DNA of 64,000 nucleotides from the NCBI GenBank assembly GCA_023055425.1, contig JALGPY010000003.1, positions 69,672,991 through 69,736,990 of the forward strand. The letters run 5' to 3'. The notes under the pieces were generated by a model, which was given only the letters and a program-made list of their open reading frames with translations, ran no database searches and had not been told where the DNA came from. The position numbers were made by a program, and so were the translations under genes. Of this stretch, positions 46,484 to 58,057 are shown in pieces; within the stretch, counting starts at the first letter, position 1, and every line of letters begins with the position of its first letter. Origin of the DNA: Linanthus parryae (Eukaryota; Streptophyta; Magnoliopsida; Ericales; Polemoniaceae).

Positions 46484-47330
46484 TGGCAAACAATCAACAA
46501 CAAACATCGACTCCATCGTTGCGCTCTGTCCGTGAGAAGGACAAATTGTTTGGAATCAGTCTCCTAGACTGGTACAGAAACTTGAGAATTATTCTCAAGC
46601 AAGAAAAGAAGATGTACATTCTGGAACAACCTATTCCAGAGGCACCAGATGATGATGCTACTCTTGGTGCAAGGAAGACACATCAGAAGATCGTAGATGA
46701 CTCTACTGATGTGACTTGCCTTATGCTTTGCACCATTAACTCTGAGCTTCAGAAGAAACATGAGAACATGGAGGCGTATGATATGATCATACATTTGACA
46801 CAGCTCTTCCAAGAGCAAGGCATGAGAGGTATGAAGTATCTAAATCACTGTTCAAGTGTAGTCTGCCAGAGGGGAACCTAGTCGGACCTCATGTACTCCG
46901 TATGATCGGATACTTGGAGAATCTCGAGAGGTTAGTCTTCCAATTTAGTCAAGAGCTGGCTACTAATCTCATCATGCAATCATTTTTGGACAGTTATAGT
47001 CAGTTCATCATGAACTAAATATGAATGAGATCAACAAAACTATGCCAGACTTGCTCAATATGTTGAGGACCGCTGAACAGAGCATTAATGAATGTAAAGG
47101 CAATGCCATAATGATGGTCAATAAAGGGAAGAGAAACAACCTTCAAAGGTAGAGCAAGGTAGTTGCAAAACCCAAGGATGTTTCCTTGAACCTGCTGGTG
47201 GCGTCTCTAAGGGCGCATGTCACTATTGTAGTCAGACAGACCACTGGAAGAGGATTTGCCCAAAATATCTGGAAGATAAAAGGCTTGGAATAGTTATTCA
47301 ACCACCACCAAGTATTTTTATTATAGATTT
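46484..47330 (+). pseudogene. Copia gag, best-preserved copy (copy 4)
   Basis: ATG at 46484 begins MANNQQQTSTPSLRSVREKD. The UBN2-type capsid domain follows (LLDWYRNLRIILKQEKKMY, TCLMLCTINSELQKKHENM, AYDMIIHLTQLFQEQG). The frame breaks at about 46850, then other frames give PDLLNMLRTAEQSIN and a CCHC zinc knuckle CHYCSQTDHWKRIC (47218-47259). The clade within copia was not determined. Confidence 0.85.
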
Positions 47331-48110
47331 CAATGTGTCTATCCCTTCAGCTTGGGAATTGGATACTGAATGTGGATCTCACATTTGTCGAAATGTGCAT
47401 GATCTAAAGAGAAGCAGACGACTGGCTAAAGGGGAGATAGACTCGCGCGTGGGGAATGGAGCAAGATTTGTTGCTTTAGCCATAGACGTTTATGAGTTAT
47501 CTTTACCTCCTGAAATTATTTTATAATTAGACAATTGTTATCATGTTCCTGCCATGAGTAGGAACATTATTTATATTTCTTGTTTGGACAAGAAATATTT
47601 TTCTATCATAATAAAGGACAAGTGTTGCTCCATTTATTTTGATATATGCATTATTGTAATGCTCTTTTTCCTAATGGATTGTATATTCTTGATCTCGATA
47701 ATTCAGTCTATAACATAAATATCAAGAGGATTAAAACTAAAGATTTAAATCCTAATTATCTATGGCATTGTCGATCATATAAACAAAAATCGCATCTCTA
47801 AACTCCATAAGGATGGATTCCTAGACTCATCTGATTATGAATCATATGAGACATGTGAAGCTTGTTTATTAGGAAAAATGACTAAGTCCCCTTTCAAGAA
47901 GAAATGTGAGAGGACTAGTGAACTATTTGCACTCATACATACTGATGTGTGTGGACCATTTAACACGTCTTCTAGAGGTGGTTATGCTTATTTCATTATA
48001 TTTACTGTGACTTCAGTAGATACATATTTGTGTATCTTATGAAGAAAAAATCTAAATCCTTTGAAAAGTTCAACGAATTCAAGAATGAAGTAGAAAAGCA
48101 ACTTTATGTA
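47331..48110 (+). pseudogene. Copia protease and integrase start (copy 4)
   Basis: SAWELDTECGSHICRNVHDL: the protease triad DTG reads DTE, so it is inactive. Further on ACLLGKMTKSPFKKKCERTS and LIHTDVCGPFNTSSRGG give the pre-integrase motif and the first integrase Asp. Sequence then collapses into short repeats of tatcttatgaagaacaaatct (48030-48180), and the rest of pol is missing. Confidence 0.8.
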
Positions 48111-49281
48111 TCTTATGAAGAACAAATCTAAATCATTTGATAAGATACATTTTGTGTATCTTATGAAGAACAAATCTTTGGCTATCGTATTTAGCTATGC
48201 AAGATGTAATAGGAGAGGTTCAGTTCCCTCCTAGTGGGTTTTTAATATATCATTTATTCTAAAAAAGAATTTGAAAATTGTAGAGTTTAGATTGAAAGTC
48301 CAGCTGAAATTAAAATCCAATTTTAAAAGAAGTAAAACATGCCGAGTTAAACATTTTAATTTTGAGATTAATTTTTTTTACCTAACACGCAATAACACTA
48401 GCTGTTCCTTATTTGCCATTGTTATTTTTTTACAAAAAGAAAATGTTTACATAGTCGGACGAAAAATTACAAAAATAGATACTTGTATAGTTTTTCCTAT
48501 AACAAAATGGAGTAGTTACTAATAATAGTAACCATTTGGAACAATCCTTTTATTATCTTGGATTCAACATAGGGGAGTACTAGAGGTGAAAGATCTCTAT
48601 TTGGGGTTGGCAGTTTCTGTGTGGTACCAAATTATCATGGATATATCAACAGGTCAAACGCTTGGGAGACAGAAGAACAAGGTGTCGACATTTCATGGTC
48701 TTCCCATGCATGCTTTTCTTTTTCTCTTTCTTGGACTCGGAGGTTTTCTTTCATCATCATCTTCTTTATGTGTCCTTTTCCTTGATCAAATTTGTGATCA
48801 TCTTCTGGTTTAGGATCCCCTAAATGTTTGTCCATTTGTTTTTATCCAACAAATTTATCCCAAAGCTAGATCTAAGAAAATGGTTGTTTAAAAAAACCAA
48901 TGATTGAGGGTCCCTCTGATCTTCAATTTTGTAAAAAAAAAAACAGGAAATGATAATACTTCTTTCATGTTTGTGTTAGCCTAGTTCCCAGTAGAGAGTA
49001 GAACATGGCCCATGTTTTAGACACGATTATTTAATGTGCTTTTGTTGATTTTAACTTTGATTTTAACTTCTTTGACTTGTCTGCTAGGAATATTGCATGG
49101 GCGCCCAGGGGCTGCACTGCAATTAACACAGACACCAGGGGCAGGCTGCAATTAACTGATACTAGGTCTATATTACTATATATACAGAACTAGTCCAAAC
49201 ATGTTAAAAGAAAATATCTATAGACATATGTAGAATCACTATTTCTCTATCTCACAAGATCCAAGGAGCGGGACGTGCCGT
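48111..49281. other. Unassigned DNA, probably LTR remnant at its right end
   Basis: 48250-49080 shows nothing I recognise. 49085-49281 has an LTR-like feel, with tgcaattaac repeats and a TATA-like ctatatatacag at 49183, and is continued after element B by 59261-59400. This may be the LTR of another copia element that element B invaded. Confidence 0.35.
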
Positions 49282-50562
49282 TGTACGTTCAAAACAGTTT
49301 CAATGTTTCAAAGTCTTGAAATAACTAGTCTACTTCAAGGTCTTGAAACAACTTTTAAAGTCTTGAAACTGACTGAGACTTATAAGCATGATCTTAGGGG
49401 GAATTTTTGTTTCTGTTAGAACTCCTAAACCCCTGTGCTTAATGTATTATTACTTGATGATGAAATACAAAGTATTTTGACATGTTTAATACTATCTAAT
49501 CCATATGTTTGACTCAGTTTTGCAGGGAAAGTTTATTTCCTATTCTGCAGGATTTATTTCCTAACCTGAGTTTTGCAGGGAAGGAAATTCTGGGTTGATT
49601 TGTTTTCTGCAATCAATCTAATGATTGTAACAGCTTCTCAACATGTTTATGGACAAGACCAGATCAGTATCCCTGAAGATACTGAGCAACTATCCGTTGG
49701 AGAAGACTGTTAGAGAAGTCAAAGTTGGTGCCTACAAAATAGGAAAGTTTGTTGCTGAAAATCTTGAAGATTTGCAGATCAAATGAGCTGTATATAAGGA
49801 GCTCAATTTAAAGCATCAAAGACATAAGTCAACGGGCAAAAAGCTAGAGACTCTCAAACACATTCAAGGATTGCCAAGCAACAAAGAAGCATATCAAATT
49901 CTCAATCCAATTCTCAGAAAGTATATCAAATTCTCAATCCAATTCTCAGAAGAACACTGCACTCTCACGTCATTTTCATTTCTTGTGTTCTTTTGTTCTG
50001 AACTTTATTTGTATATCATTCATATACCACTTCTTTTTACATTCTCAAGGATTGTTAAATGTGAACAATAGAGAATTATCATTTAATTAGATAGCTAGAG
50101 CAGGTACTAGATAGGTTAGTGATAACCACAAGCTGTAACAGAGTAAGGCATCTCTCTGTGCTTGAGATCTAGGGCTTAGCTGTTGGTTAATAATAATTTA
50201 GTTGAAAATCCTGCAAGGAGAAGATCCCTGAGGTAGAGACGTAGGTTCAAGTGGGCTGAACTCTATATATCTTGTGTCTCTTGCATTTACTTTTCTGTTA
50301 CAAACTTAGAACTTTTGTAGCATTCAAAATAGTTTCAATTCAAGGGTTTGAAACTCATTTCAAGGCCTTGAAATAGACTTACTATTCTATTCACTCTAAC
50401 TGTTTTATTCCAAGGGATTGAAACTCAGTTCAAGGCCTTGCATCTTTTTACAAATCTTTTGAAACCACTACTCTTGTAAAGTTTGGCAAAAGTCTGCATA
50501 CTCTATTCAAACCCCCTTCTAGATTATTGATCCTGCATTTCTACCTACTGTACACCCCTTCA
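49282..50562 (+). repeat. Element B 5' LTR
   Basis: 1281 bp, TGTACGTTC to CCCCTTCA. Palindrome variants at 49307, 49334, 49354, 50339, 50359, 50409 and 50429. End motif ctattcaaacccccttctag at about 50503. Confidence 0.95.
49791..49799 (+). promoter_or_regulatory. Element B LTR TATA box
   Basis: tatataagg, followed by gagctcaattta. It lies in the middle of the LTR as expected for the U3/R boundary. The 3' LTR has tgtaaataagg at the same place. Confidence 0.6.
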
Positions 50563-50564
50563 AT

Positions 50565-50576
50565 TAGTATTAGAAC
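50565..50576 (+). other. Element B primer-binding site, mutated
   Basis: tagtattagaac two bases after the LTR, against TGGTATCAGATC in element A. Two G-to-A or C-to-T changes suggest decay by cytosine deamination. Confidence 0.75.
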
Positions 50577-50611
50577 TTGTATCACTGCATAAATTTAACC
50601 ATCTTGTGATT

Positions 50612-51725
50612 ATGAGTACTGTAGGTGATGGTAGTTTCTCACAGGGAAGAGATGTCAACAGACCTCCTCTCTTCTGTGGAGACAATTTTTTCCACTAGAA
50701 AGCATTGATGAAAATGTTCATTATTGATCCAGATATGGAACTCTAGAATATCATCCCGAATGGCCCTCCTATTTTCTACACAGAGAAGGATGGGATTAGA
50801 ACTCCCAAATCTGAAGACTCTCTTTCTTTATCTAAATTAGAGCAATTTTCAAAGAATTATAAAGCTATGAATCTCTTTTATTGTACTTTGAGGGCAGATG
50901 AATTTAACAGGATCTCAAGTTGCAAAACTGCTAAGGATCTGGGATAAGCTTGTGGTGACTTTTGAAGGAACCAACCTTGTCAAGCAAACCAAGATCAACA
51001 TATATCTCAAGCAATATGAGCTATTCAAGATGAATAGAGATGAGTCAATCAGAGACATGTTCAAAAGGTTCACTGACATTGTCAACAACCTTGATTCACT
51101 GGGAAAACATATTTCCAATGAAGAGAAGGTGAGGAAGATTCTAAGAAGTCTTCTAAAGGCAAAATGGGAACCAAAGACTACTGCTATTGAAGAAGCTCAG
51201 GATCTCTCATCACTACAACTTGATGACCTACAAGGGAAGCTCCTTACACATGAGATATCCATGAATGAAGTTGATGGAGAACTACCTGAAGGTTTCATGA
51301 ATTTGGCTCTCAAGGCTAAATAGAATGAGACAATTCAAAGCCATGAAACTAAGGATGATGATGAAGATCAAATTGCTTTGATTTCCAAAGCCTTGACATG
51401 AATTCTTAAAATGAAGAAAAGCTTTGGAAACAAGGACTTCAACAGAGAAAGACACAAATCCTCCAGTAGCAAAGACTACAAAGGTAAGTCTTCTTCACAT
51501 AATAATAAGCCTAAAGCCATGAATTGCTTTGAGTGTGGTGATGCAGGACACCTGATCAGAGAGTGTGCACACAAGAAAAGCAAGAACTTTCAGAAGAAAG
51601 ATCATGATAGAAGAAAGAAAGCTATGATAGCTTCATGGAGTGATTCAGATACCTCAAGTAACTCTGAATCTGAAGAAGAACATGTCGACCTATGCTTTAT
51701 GGCCAAGCATGATGAAAGTTCTTAA
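50612..51725 (+). pseudogene. Element B gag: capsid and first zinc knuckle
   Basis: Starts MSTVGDGSFSQGRDVNRPPL at 50612. Two early stops (FFH*K and MEL*N) and a frameshift at about 50940 break it. The open part 50898-51323 has IWDKLVVTFEGTNLVKQTK, DESIRDMFKRFTDIVNNLD and NEEKVRKILRSLLKAKWEP (UBN2). After a stop, 51411-51725 has the intact knuckle CFECGDAGHLIREC and the Ser/Glu-rich tail SDSDTSSNSESEEEH. Confidence 0.88.
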
Positions 51726-51740
51726 AATAACATTGAGGTA

Positions 51741-52457
51741 ATGGTTAATTGTTTGATTTCAAAACCAACAGAAGCCCTCTCTGATTATCTTAGAACAATG
51801 CTTTTAAATGAAGAGGACTATATGAAAGAAATTAGAGTTTTGAAAGAAAAAAATCATGAGCAAGCAAAAGAAAATTTAAATATTGTTTGTAAGGATCAGA
51901 ATCTTGAAATCTATCAGAAGAAAACTGACAGTGATTTCAAGGCCTTGAAAACCAGTTTCAAAGCCTTGAAAACACAAGTCAAGGAAGTAGTCACTGAGAA
52001 CTCTTTCTTGAGTGATAGCCTTGTTAATCTGAGACATCAAGTTGATGAATTGGATAATAAAAAAGACTACTCTGACTGAGAAACTTCAAGAATCTGAATT
52101 AGTCAAAGCCAAACTTGCAGGCTCAGAACACAACTTGAACTTGATTCCTGGAGGTAGCTTGAAGTCTGTTCACAAAACTGGTATTGGATATAATCCAAAC
52201 TTTCCGAAGAAAAAAACACCAGATTTGTGAAAGCTGGAAGCAAAACATCTCCTAAATGCCATTACTTCAATAAGATTGGTCATGTTAAAATGACTTGTCC
52301 TTTTAGAAGAAGAGACCCACACATTATGAGGAACACTTTCCCTTCCTACTCAAAGGACAAGTTAGACAAATTTGGGTTCCTAAAGGGGTTTGACCACCTA
52401 ACATGGTTGACCCTGAATATGAATCTAAATTCAGCACTTGGTCTAACAGCTGGGTAA
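51741..52457 (+). pseudogene. Element B gag C-terminus: coiled coil and second knuckle
   Basis: Charged heptad-like region (EEDYMKEIRVLKEKNHEQ) with two FKALK units encoded by palindromes at 51936 and 51957, a 21-bp step. The second knuckle CHYFNKIGHVKMTCPF has Phe instead of its second Cys. Frame shifts at 52075 and 52230. Confidence 0.75.
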
Positions 52458-52760
52458 GGCAGTGAATGATGTTTGCAGGGTGTCACCAAGATCAAATAGC
52501 AAAAGTGGTTTATGGAAAGTGGTTGCTCAAGACACATGAGTGGAAAGAGATCTCTATTTTCAGAACTGAACGAGAAATCAGAAGGATCAATTACACTTGG
52601 TGACAAAGGCAAAGGCAACATTCTTGGTATTGGTAAAGTTTGTACAAATTCTGAAAAGTCCATTTATGATGTATATCTAGTTGATGGCTTGAAATTAATC
52701 TGTTTAGTATATCTCAACTTTGAGACAATGGCAACAAATTTATCTTTGATAAAGATAAGT
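52458..52760 (+). pseudogene. Element B aspartic protease, catalytic residue lost
   Basis: WFMESGCSRHMSGKRSLFSE at about 52506: the catalytic DSG triad reads ESG, so the protease would be dead even if translated. GSITLGDKGKGNILGIGKV and the flap region follow. Confidence 0.82.
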
Positions 52761-52762
52761 GT

Positions 52763-53964
52763 GTGGTGCAGAATGAGAAATCTGGCAATTGCATCATCAT
52801 AGCCTCTAAATCAAACAATGTTTATATTTTTCAGACTAACAAAGTTGCTGGTGAAAACTTGAAGTGTCTCAAGGCCTTGAAAGAAGATTCAAATATTTGG
52901 CACAGAAAGTTGGGACCTATTAGCTTGCATACCTTCAACAAGTTAGTATCCAAGAAATTAGTAAGAGGCTTACCCTCTATCAAGTTCAAAGATGAAGAAG
53001 TATGCAAGGCATGTGCACAAGGCAAGCAAATTAGAAGCTCATTCAAGCCAAAGAACTTTGTAAGTAATACTAGACCCATTGAACTGCTGCATATGGATCT
53101 CTGTGGTCCTATGAGAACTCCAACTCCAAAGGGTAATAAGTACATGCTTGTTATTTTTGATGACTTCTCTAGATATACTTGGGTAATGTTTCTGAAAGAA
53201 AAATCTGAAGCTCTCTTTGAATTTTCAAAAGTATGTAGCGAACTTCGAAGTTTGAAAAACCTACCTATTGCTTCAATCAGAAGTGATCATGGTAGAGAGT
53301 TTGATCAACTTGAGTTTGATATATTCTGTTCTAAGCATGGCATCTCTCACAACTTTTCTGCTCCTATAACTCCTCAACAGAATGGAGTTGTTGAAAGAAA
53401 GAACAGAAATCTTAATGATATGTCAAGATCAATGCTTCTGGAAAACAAGTTGCCAAAGTATTATTGGGCAGAAGTTGTGAATACATCAAACCATATTCTT
53501 AACAGGTGCTTGATCAAAACTGTTCTGAAGAATACCCCCTACGAGCTGTTCAAAGGAAGAAAGCCAAACATATCTTACTTCAAGCCTTTTGGCTCTACAT
53601 GTTTTGTCAAAAATAACTGTAAGGAGAATCTTGGTAAGTTTGATGCAAGAAGTGATGAAGGTATTTTCTTGGTTATTCACAGAAAAGCAAAGCCTATAGA
53701 GTTTATAACAAGAGAACAAAACTTGTTGAAGAAAGAATTCATGTTATTTTTGATGAAAGATATGATGGTTCTTTGAGTGATGGTTTTGCATATCTCAATC
53801 TGAATAAGCATGATTCAGATACTGAAGAAAAATCCTCAAAAGGATCTAAGGAAATGTCACTGGAACAAGACAGGCATTTTCAAGGCCTTGAAACAAAGGT
53901 TCAAAGACTTGAAACAGAATCTCCAGTGAAAACAGGAGAACAAGCTACTACTTCAAGTTCTTAG
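52763..53964 (+). pseudogene. Element B integrase and linker
   Basis: The longest preserved pol segment (52763-53776). GAG-pre-integrase: WHRKLGPISLHTFNKLV and VCKACAQGKQIRSSFKP. Integrase core with ELLHMDLCGPMRTPTPKG (Asp), IASIRSDHGREFDQLEF (Asp) and TPQQNGVVERKNRNL (Glu), so the D,D-E triad is complete. After a frameshift near 53660 the acidic linker to RT at 53773-53964 reads HFQGLETKVQRLETES; the two palindromes here start at 53879 and 53900 (21 bp) and are read in the QGLE frame. Confidence 0.9.
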
Positions 53965-55478
53965 AGACATGAGAAGCAAACTAGAGAGCCTGAACTTTTT
54001 CCTCCACCAAGAAATCAGTCTGTCATTGGCACCAGATGGGTATTCAGAAACAAGTTAGATGAGAATGGAAAGGTAATCAGGAACAAAGCTAGGTTGGTAG
54101 CTCAAGGCTACAATCAAGAAGAAGGTATTGACTATAAATAAACTTTTTCTCCTATTGCCAGGTTAGAAGCAATTAGAATTCTACTTGCATTTGTATCTTA
54201 CAAAAACATAAAACTATTTCAAATGGATGTGAAGTGTGGTTTTCTAAATGGTTATCTGCAATAAGAAGTTTATGTTGCTCAACCTCCAGGTTTTGAAAAT
54301 GAAAAGTTTCCTGATCATGTTTACAAACTTGACAAAGCTCTTTTGGTTTAAAACAAGCTCCATGAGCTTGGTATGAAAGATTTTCAAAGTTTTTACTTGA
54401 TATTGATTTCAAAAGAGGACTGGTAGACAAGACCCTTTTCATAAAGACTCATGAGAACGATATGCTTGTAGTTCAAATTTATGTTGATGATATTCTGTTT
54501 GGAGCTACTAATGATCTTCTGTGCAAGGAATTCTCAAGTCTTATGAGAAGGGAATTGGAAATGATCTTGATGGGAGAATTAAACTTCTTTCTTGGACTTC
54601 AAATTCATCAAATTAAGAAGGGAATTTTAGTACATCAAAGCAAGTACACAAAGGACTTGCTAAGAAAGTATAATATGTCTCAATCCAAAGAGATTAAGAC
54701 TCCCATGAGTTCTACACTGTCTTTAGACAAACATGAATCTGCTAAGAGTGTGAATGTGAAAGAGTATAGAGGTATGATTGGATCATTACTATACCTCATA
54801 GCTAGTAGACCACATATCATGTTCATTGTGTGCATGTGTGCTAGATTTCAAGCTGATCCTAAAGAATCACACTTGACTGCACTTAAAAGAATTTTTAGAT
54901 ATCTCAATGGTACCAAAGACTTGGGGCTTTGGTATCCTAAACATTCTAAATTCTCCTTGTGTGGCTATTCAGATGCTGATTTTGAAGGATATAAAGTTGA
55001 CGGAAAGAGTACATCAGGGTGCTGTCAATTTCTTGGATCATACTTAATCAGCTGGTACTCAATGAAGAAAAACTCAATTTCACTATCAACAGCTGAAGCT
55101 GAATACATAGCAGCTGGAGCTGGCTATTCTCAATTACTTTGGATAGCACAACAAATGAGAGATATTGGATTTGATTTCAAAGATATACCTATCAAGTGTG
55201 ACAGCACAAGTGCAATATCAATTACAAAGAATCCATTTCATCATTCAAGAACAAAGCACATTGATGTTAGACATCACTTCATCAGAGATCATGCAGAGAA
55301 AGGTGATATTGTTCTTGAATTTGTTTCTACTAACTTGAAATTTGCAGATATCTTCACTAAACCATTTCCTAATGAAAGATTCTGTGCCTTGAGATTGGAA
55401 TTAGTCATGCTAAATAAGGAAGCTTTGATTAAGGGGGAGAATCAGGTAAGTATTATGTGTTTCAAAGCTTTGAACTGA
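53965..55478 (+). pseudogene. Element B RT and RNase H
   Basis: RT starts at about 54020 with VIGTRWVFRNKLDENGKV and LVAQGYNQEEGIDYK then a stop; QMDVKCGFLNGYLQ then another stop. A frameshift near 54350 is followed by the open segment 54462-55478 with VVQIYVDDILFGATN, the YVDD active site, RGMIGSLLYLIASRPHI, and RNase H (YSDADFEGYKVDGKS, LSTAEAEYIAAGAG, SRTKHIDVRHHFIRDH, ADIFTKPF). This ORF runs past the usual pol end (MLNKEAL) through a PPT-like run into a palindrome, giving CFKALN before its stop. Confidence 0.9.
55428..55445 (+). other. Internal PPT-like motif after pol
   Basis: attaagggggagaatcag, at the end of the pol frame. The same motif (tagggggagaacc on the minus strand) lies at 63219-63233 in element C. 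Sireviruses are reported to carry extra polypurine tracts here. Confidence 0.6.
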
Positions 55479-55874
55479 TTTTCAAAGCCTTGAATATCCT
55501 TTCAAAGCTTTAAGTATTTGTGCTTTACATGATATAGATTTTCAAGGCCTTGAAATCCTTTCCAAAGCCTCGAAAGTAAGACTGCATGTTAATTAGTCAA
55601 TAACTCTGGATCTTTCAATACTGGGTGTTATCTTTGTAGATAATTGCTCAATGTTTCCCCTCAATTTTGAAAAACCCCTTTCGAGCCAAAATACTATTAT
55701 ATATTTTATTTCCAACGAAACAGACAATTTTGAAGCTTTTTGATTCATCAAGATCTTCAAAGATCAGAGAAAATATTTTGTTTCCTTTTCAAACTGAAAC
55801 TCTCTTCTATTTATCTCCTTCATTCTTTCTCTCCTTCGTATCTATTCTACCTCTCTCTTCTTCTCCAAACCCTA
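55446..55874 (+). repeat. Spacer with phased palindrome array (element B)
   Basis: Palindrome variants start at 55461, 55481, 55501, 55541 and 55561, all in a 20-bp register with one empty slot (55521). CT-rich leader-like DNA (55800-55865) then precedes the 3' ORF. Confidence 0.85.
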
Positions 55875-57677
55875 ATGAGCACCATAAGAGCCTCAGACAG
55901 AATCAAGATGGCCGGTGGATCAAAGGATACAATAGAGAAGAAAAGAAAGGACAATGTGGAAGAGGTTCAGACCATTAGTGGGGACTCCAGTTCTAAAACC
56001 CTTACTGTAGAAGACATAGCCCCTCCTCCTCCATAGAAGAAGGCCAAGAAGGATGAAACCCCAGTGTCCAACAAGAAGAAGAAGAAGGCAGTGGAGACTG
56101 CACCAGAGAAATAGAAGGGTATTCAAATTGGTAGCCCTAAGAAGTCAAAGAAGAAGGCTGACAAAGCAGGCAAGGGCAAAGGAAAAGAAAAGGTTATAGA
56201 GGATGAACCAGAAGTTGAAGCAGATGAGAACATAGAAAAGGCACTGCAGATCTATTCAGAAAAGAAGAAATCCACTGGTAAGAAATCAGCTCCTTATAGT
56301 ACATGGTTTATTACAAATGTTGCTAGAGGTCAGTGGCTTGATGGATTTGCCTCTAGACTAGCTGGTTCCCGTAGTCTGATTAGTATGCCTATGTTACATG
56401 GTATGAATCTGTAATGCATCAAAATGTTGAGGAAAATTTCTCTTTGGTTTATTCTAAATCCTCCAGAGATAGCTTACCCTAGACTCACCTTGTTCTTTTT
56501 CCTAAACATGGAACAAGTCAAGAAGTCTGCAAGTCTGGTGATTCAGACTAAGGTTCCTAGCATTGACATGGAGTTAGATCACACTGAGTTCGCAAATGTT
56601 CTAGGTTGTCCTAAGAGATATGACACCAGTAACTACCCTCCTAAGAGTGAATCACTGAAAATAGCAAAGGAAGAGTTCTTTCTACCACATACCCCTACCT
56701 CATCTAAGCAGTTAACACACTCTGTGCTAACCGTTGAAGCCAAAGTTTTGTTTACCATTTTTATGAGATGTGTGGTACCCAGGGAACACTCAAAGGAACT
56801 GGTAACTGATAGTGTGTTGTACTATATGTACTTGGTTATGCATGGTTATGAGATTGATCTTCCAAAGCTGGTGATGGAACACATGCTTTATAGCCAAACT
56901 AACCATAGAAAACACCCTTTGCCATTTGATAATCTGTTCACCTTATTCTTCGAAAACTTTAAAATTCCAACTGTTAGTGAAGAATCAGTGACTACTGATT
57001 TTGGAATGCTCAATCAGAAGGCTTTTGAGAAGATTAGTGTGGTGAAAACAAGTGCCAAAGTCTGGAAGCTCTACTTAGAGTTGACAGAGGAAGAGTTTGG
57101 TTCTAAGAAGTTTCTCAAACCCAAATCCTTAACTCCCACTTCCAGCCAAACCTCTCAGTCCCACGACAGCCCCTTGACCCTCAAATTGTTGAAATAACTT
57201 CAGATGGATATTGATGAGGTAAAGGAGAATCAGCATGGGTTTGAAACTGATCTCAGAAAGGTGAAGTACATGGTTGAAAACATGTTCAGGAGCATGACAT
57301 TGTTTGATGTAGCTGAGGAAGTGTCTCAATAAGAGAAGAGTACCAAAAAGGCTGAATCAGCAAAGGATTCATCCAGTGAGCATTCAACTCCAGATAAGAC
57401 TGCTCCGGTCAAAGGAAAAGGCAAACAGGTGGAGGTTGAAAAATTGGATGAATATCAAGAGGAAGACACTCCAGACTCAGGTACACTACTCATAGATCTC
57501 AAGAAGAAGAAACCTAAGGAGTCCACTGTACAAGAGATTGTGACTGCTGCTGATTTATTTGAGGGAGAAGGTGAAAAAGGTGATGACGTGGATCAACAAG
57601 AAAAATAACAGGATGATGAGGAAGAAATTCAAGAAGAGGATGCATAGAAGCAAGGAGATGAAGATCCTACCCCTTAA
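55875..57677 (+). pseudogene. Element B 3' accessory ORF (sirevirus 'env-like' position)
   Basis: A single frame of 601 codons with about seven nonsense codons but no frameshift. Start MSTIRASDRIKMAGGSKDTI. The N-terminus is basic with possible nuclear localisation signals (EKKRKD, KKSKKKADKAGKGKGKEK). Central segment: ISLWFILNPPEIAYPRLTLF, MELDHTEFANVLGCPKRYD, QLTHSVLTVEAKVLFTIFMR, then VLYYMYLVMHGYEIDLPKLV. A short coiled-coil-like part (LQMDIDEVKENQHGFETDL) and a long acidic tail ending GDEDPTP complete it. Its central part resembles the plant putative transposon protein domain (PF20167-like); this is inferred. No hydrophobic signal or fusion segment is visible, which argues against a membrane envelope protein. 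Confidence 0.75.
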
Positions 57678-58043
57678 TTCTTGCCTACTCTTGCTTTTCT
57701 TTTCATGTCCTTGAACTCTTTTCCAAAGCCTTGAAATTCTTAACTTTCAAAACTTTTACTTTTTATTATTTTTCCAAAAACTGATCCAACATATTCTCAT
57801 TCTTTTTTGATGAAAGTCAAAAATGGGGAGAAAATTTAGGTTGTTTTATTTTTTATTTGATTAGATGACCTAGTTTTGGTCAGTTAGGATTATCTGCACA
57901 CTTTTCTTCTTTTTCAGGTTAATAAGTTGGATCTTTTGGACATTATGTGTTGATTTTATATGATTAATTCTGCTATATGCTAATGAGTATTCGTTATAGA
58001 AGTACAATATCAAACAGATTGGAAGACCTTGGTTTTGTCTTTC
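57678..58043 (+). other. Element B 3' untranslated spacer
   Basis: Non-coding; one palindrome variant at about 57726 (ttccaaagccttgaa). ttttttgatgaaagtcaaaaatggggag (57805) corresponds to 6775-6800 of element A. Confidence 0.6.
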
Positions 58044-58057
58044 ATCAAGGGGGATAT
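58044..58057 (+). other. Element B polypurine tract
   Basis: ATCAAGGGGGATAT directly before the 3' LTR. Confidence 0.88.

Noticed and set aside
48635..48835. 66-aa minus-strand ORF (Lys/Glu-rich)
   Set aside because: No recognised domain or codon evidence; single short ORF in unassigned DNA.
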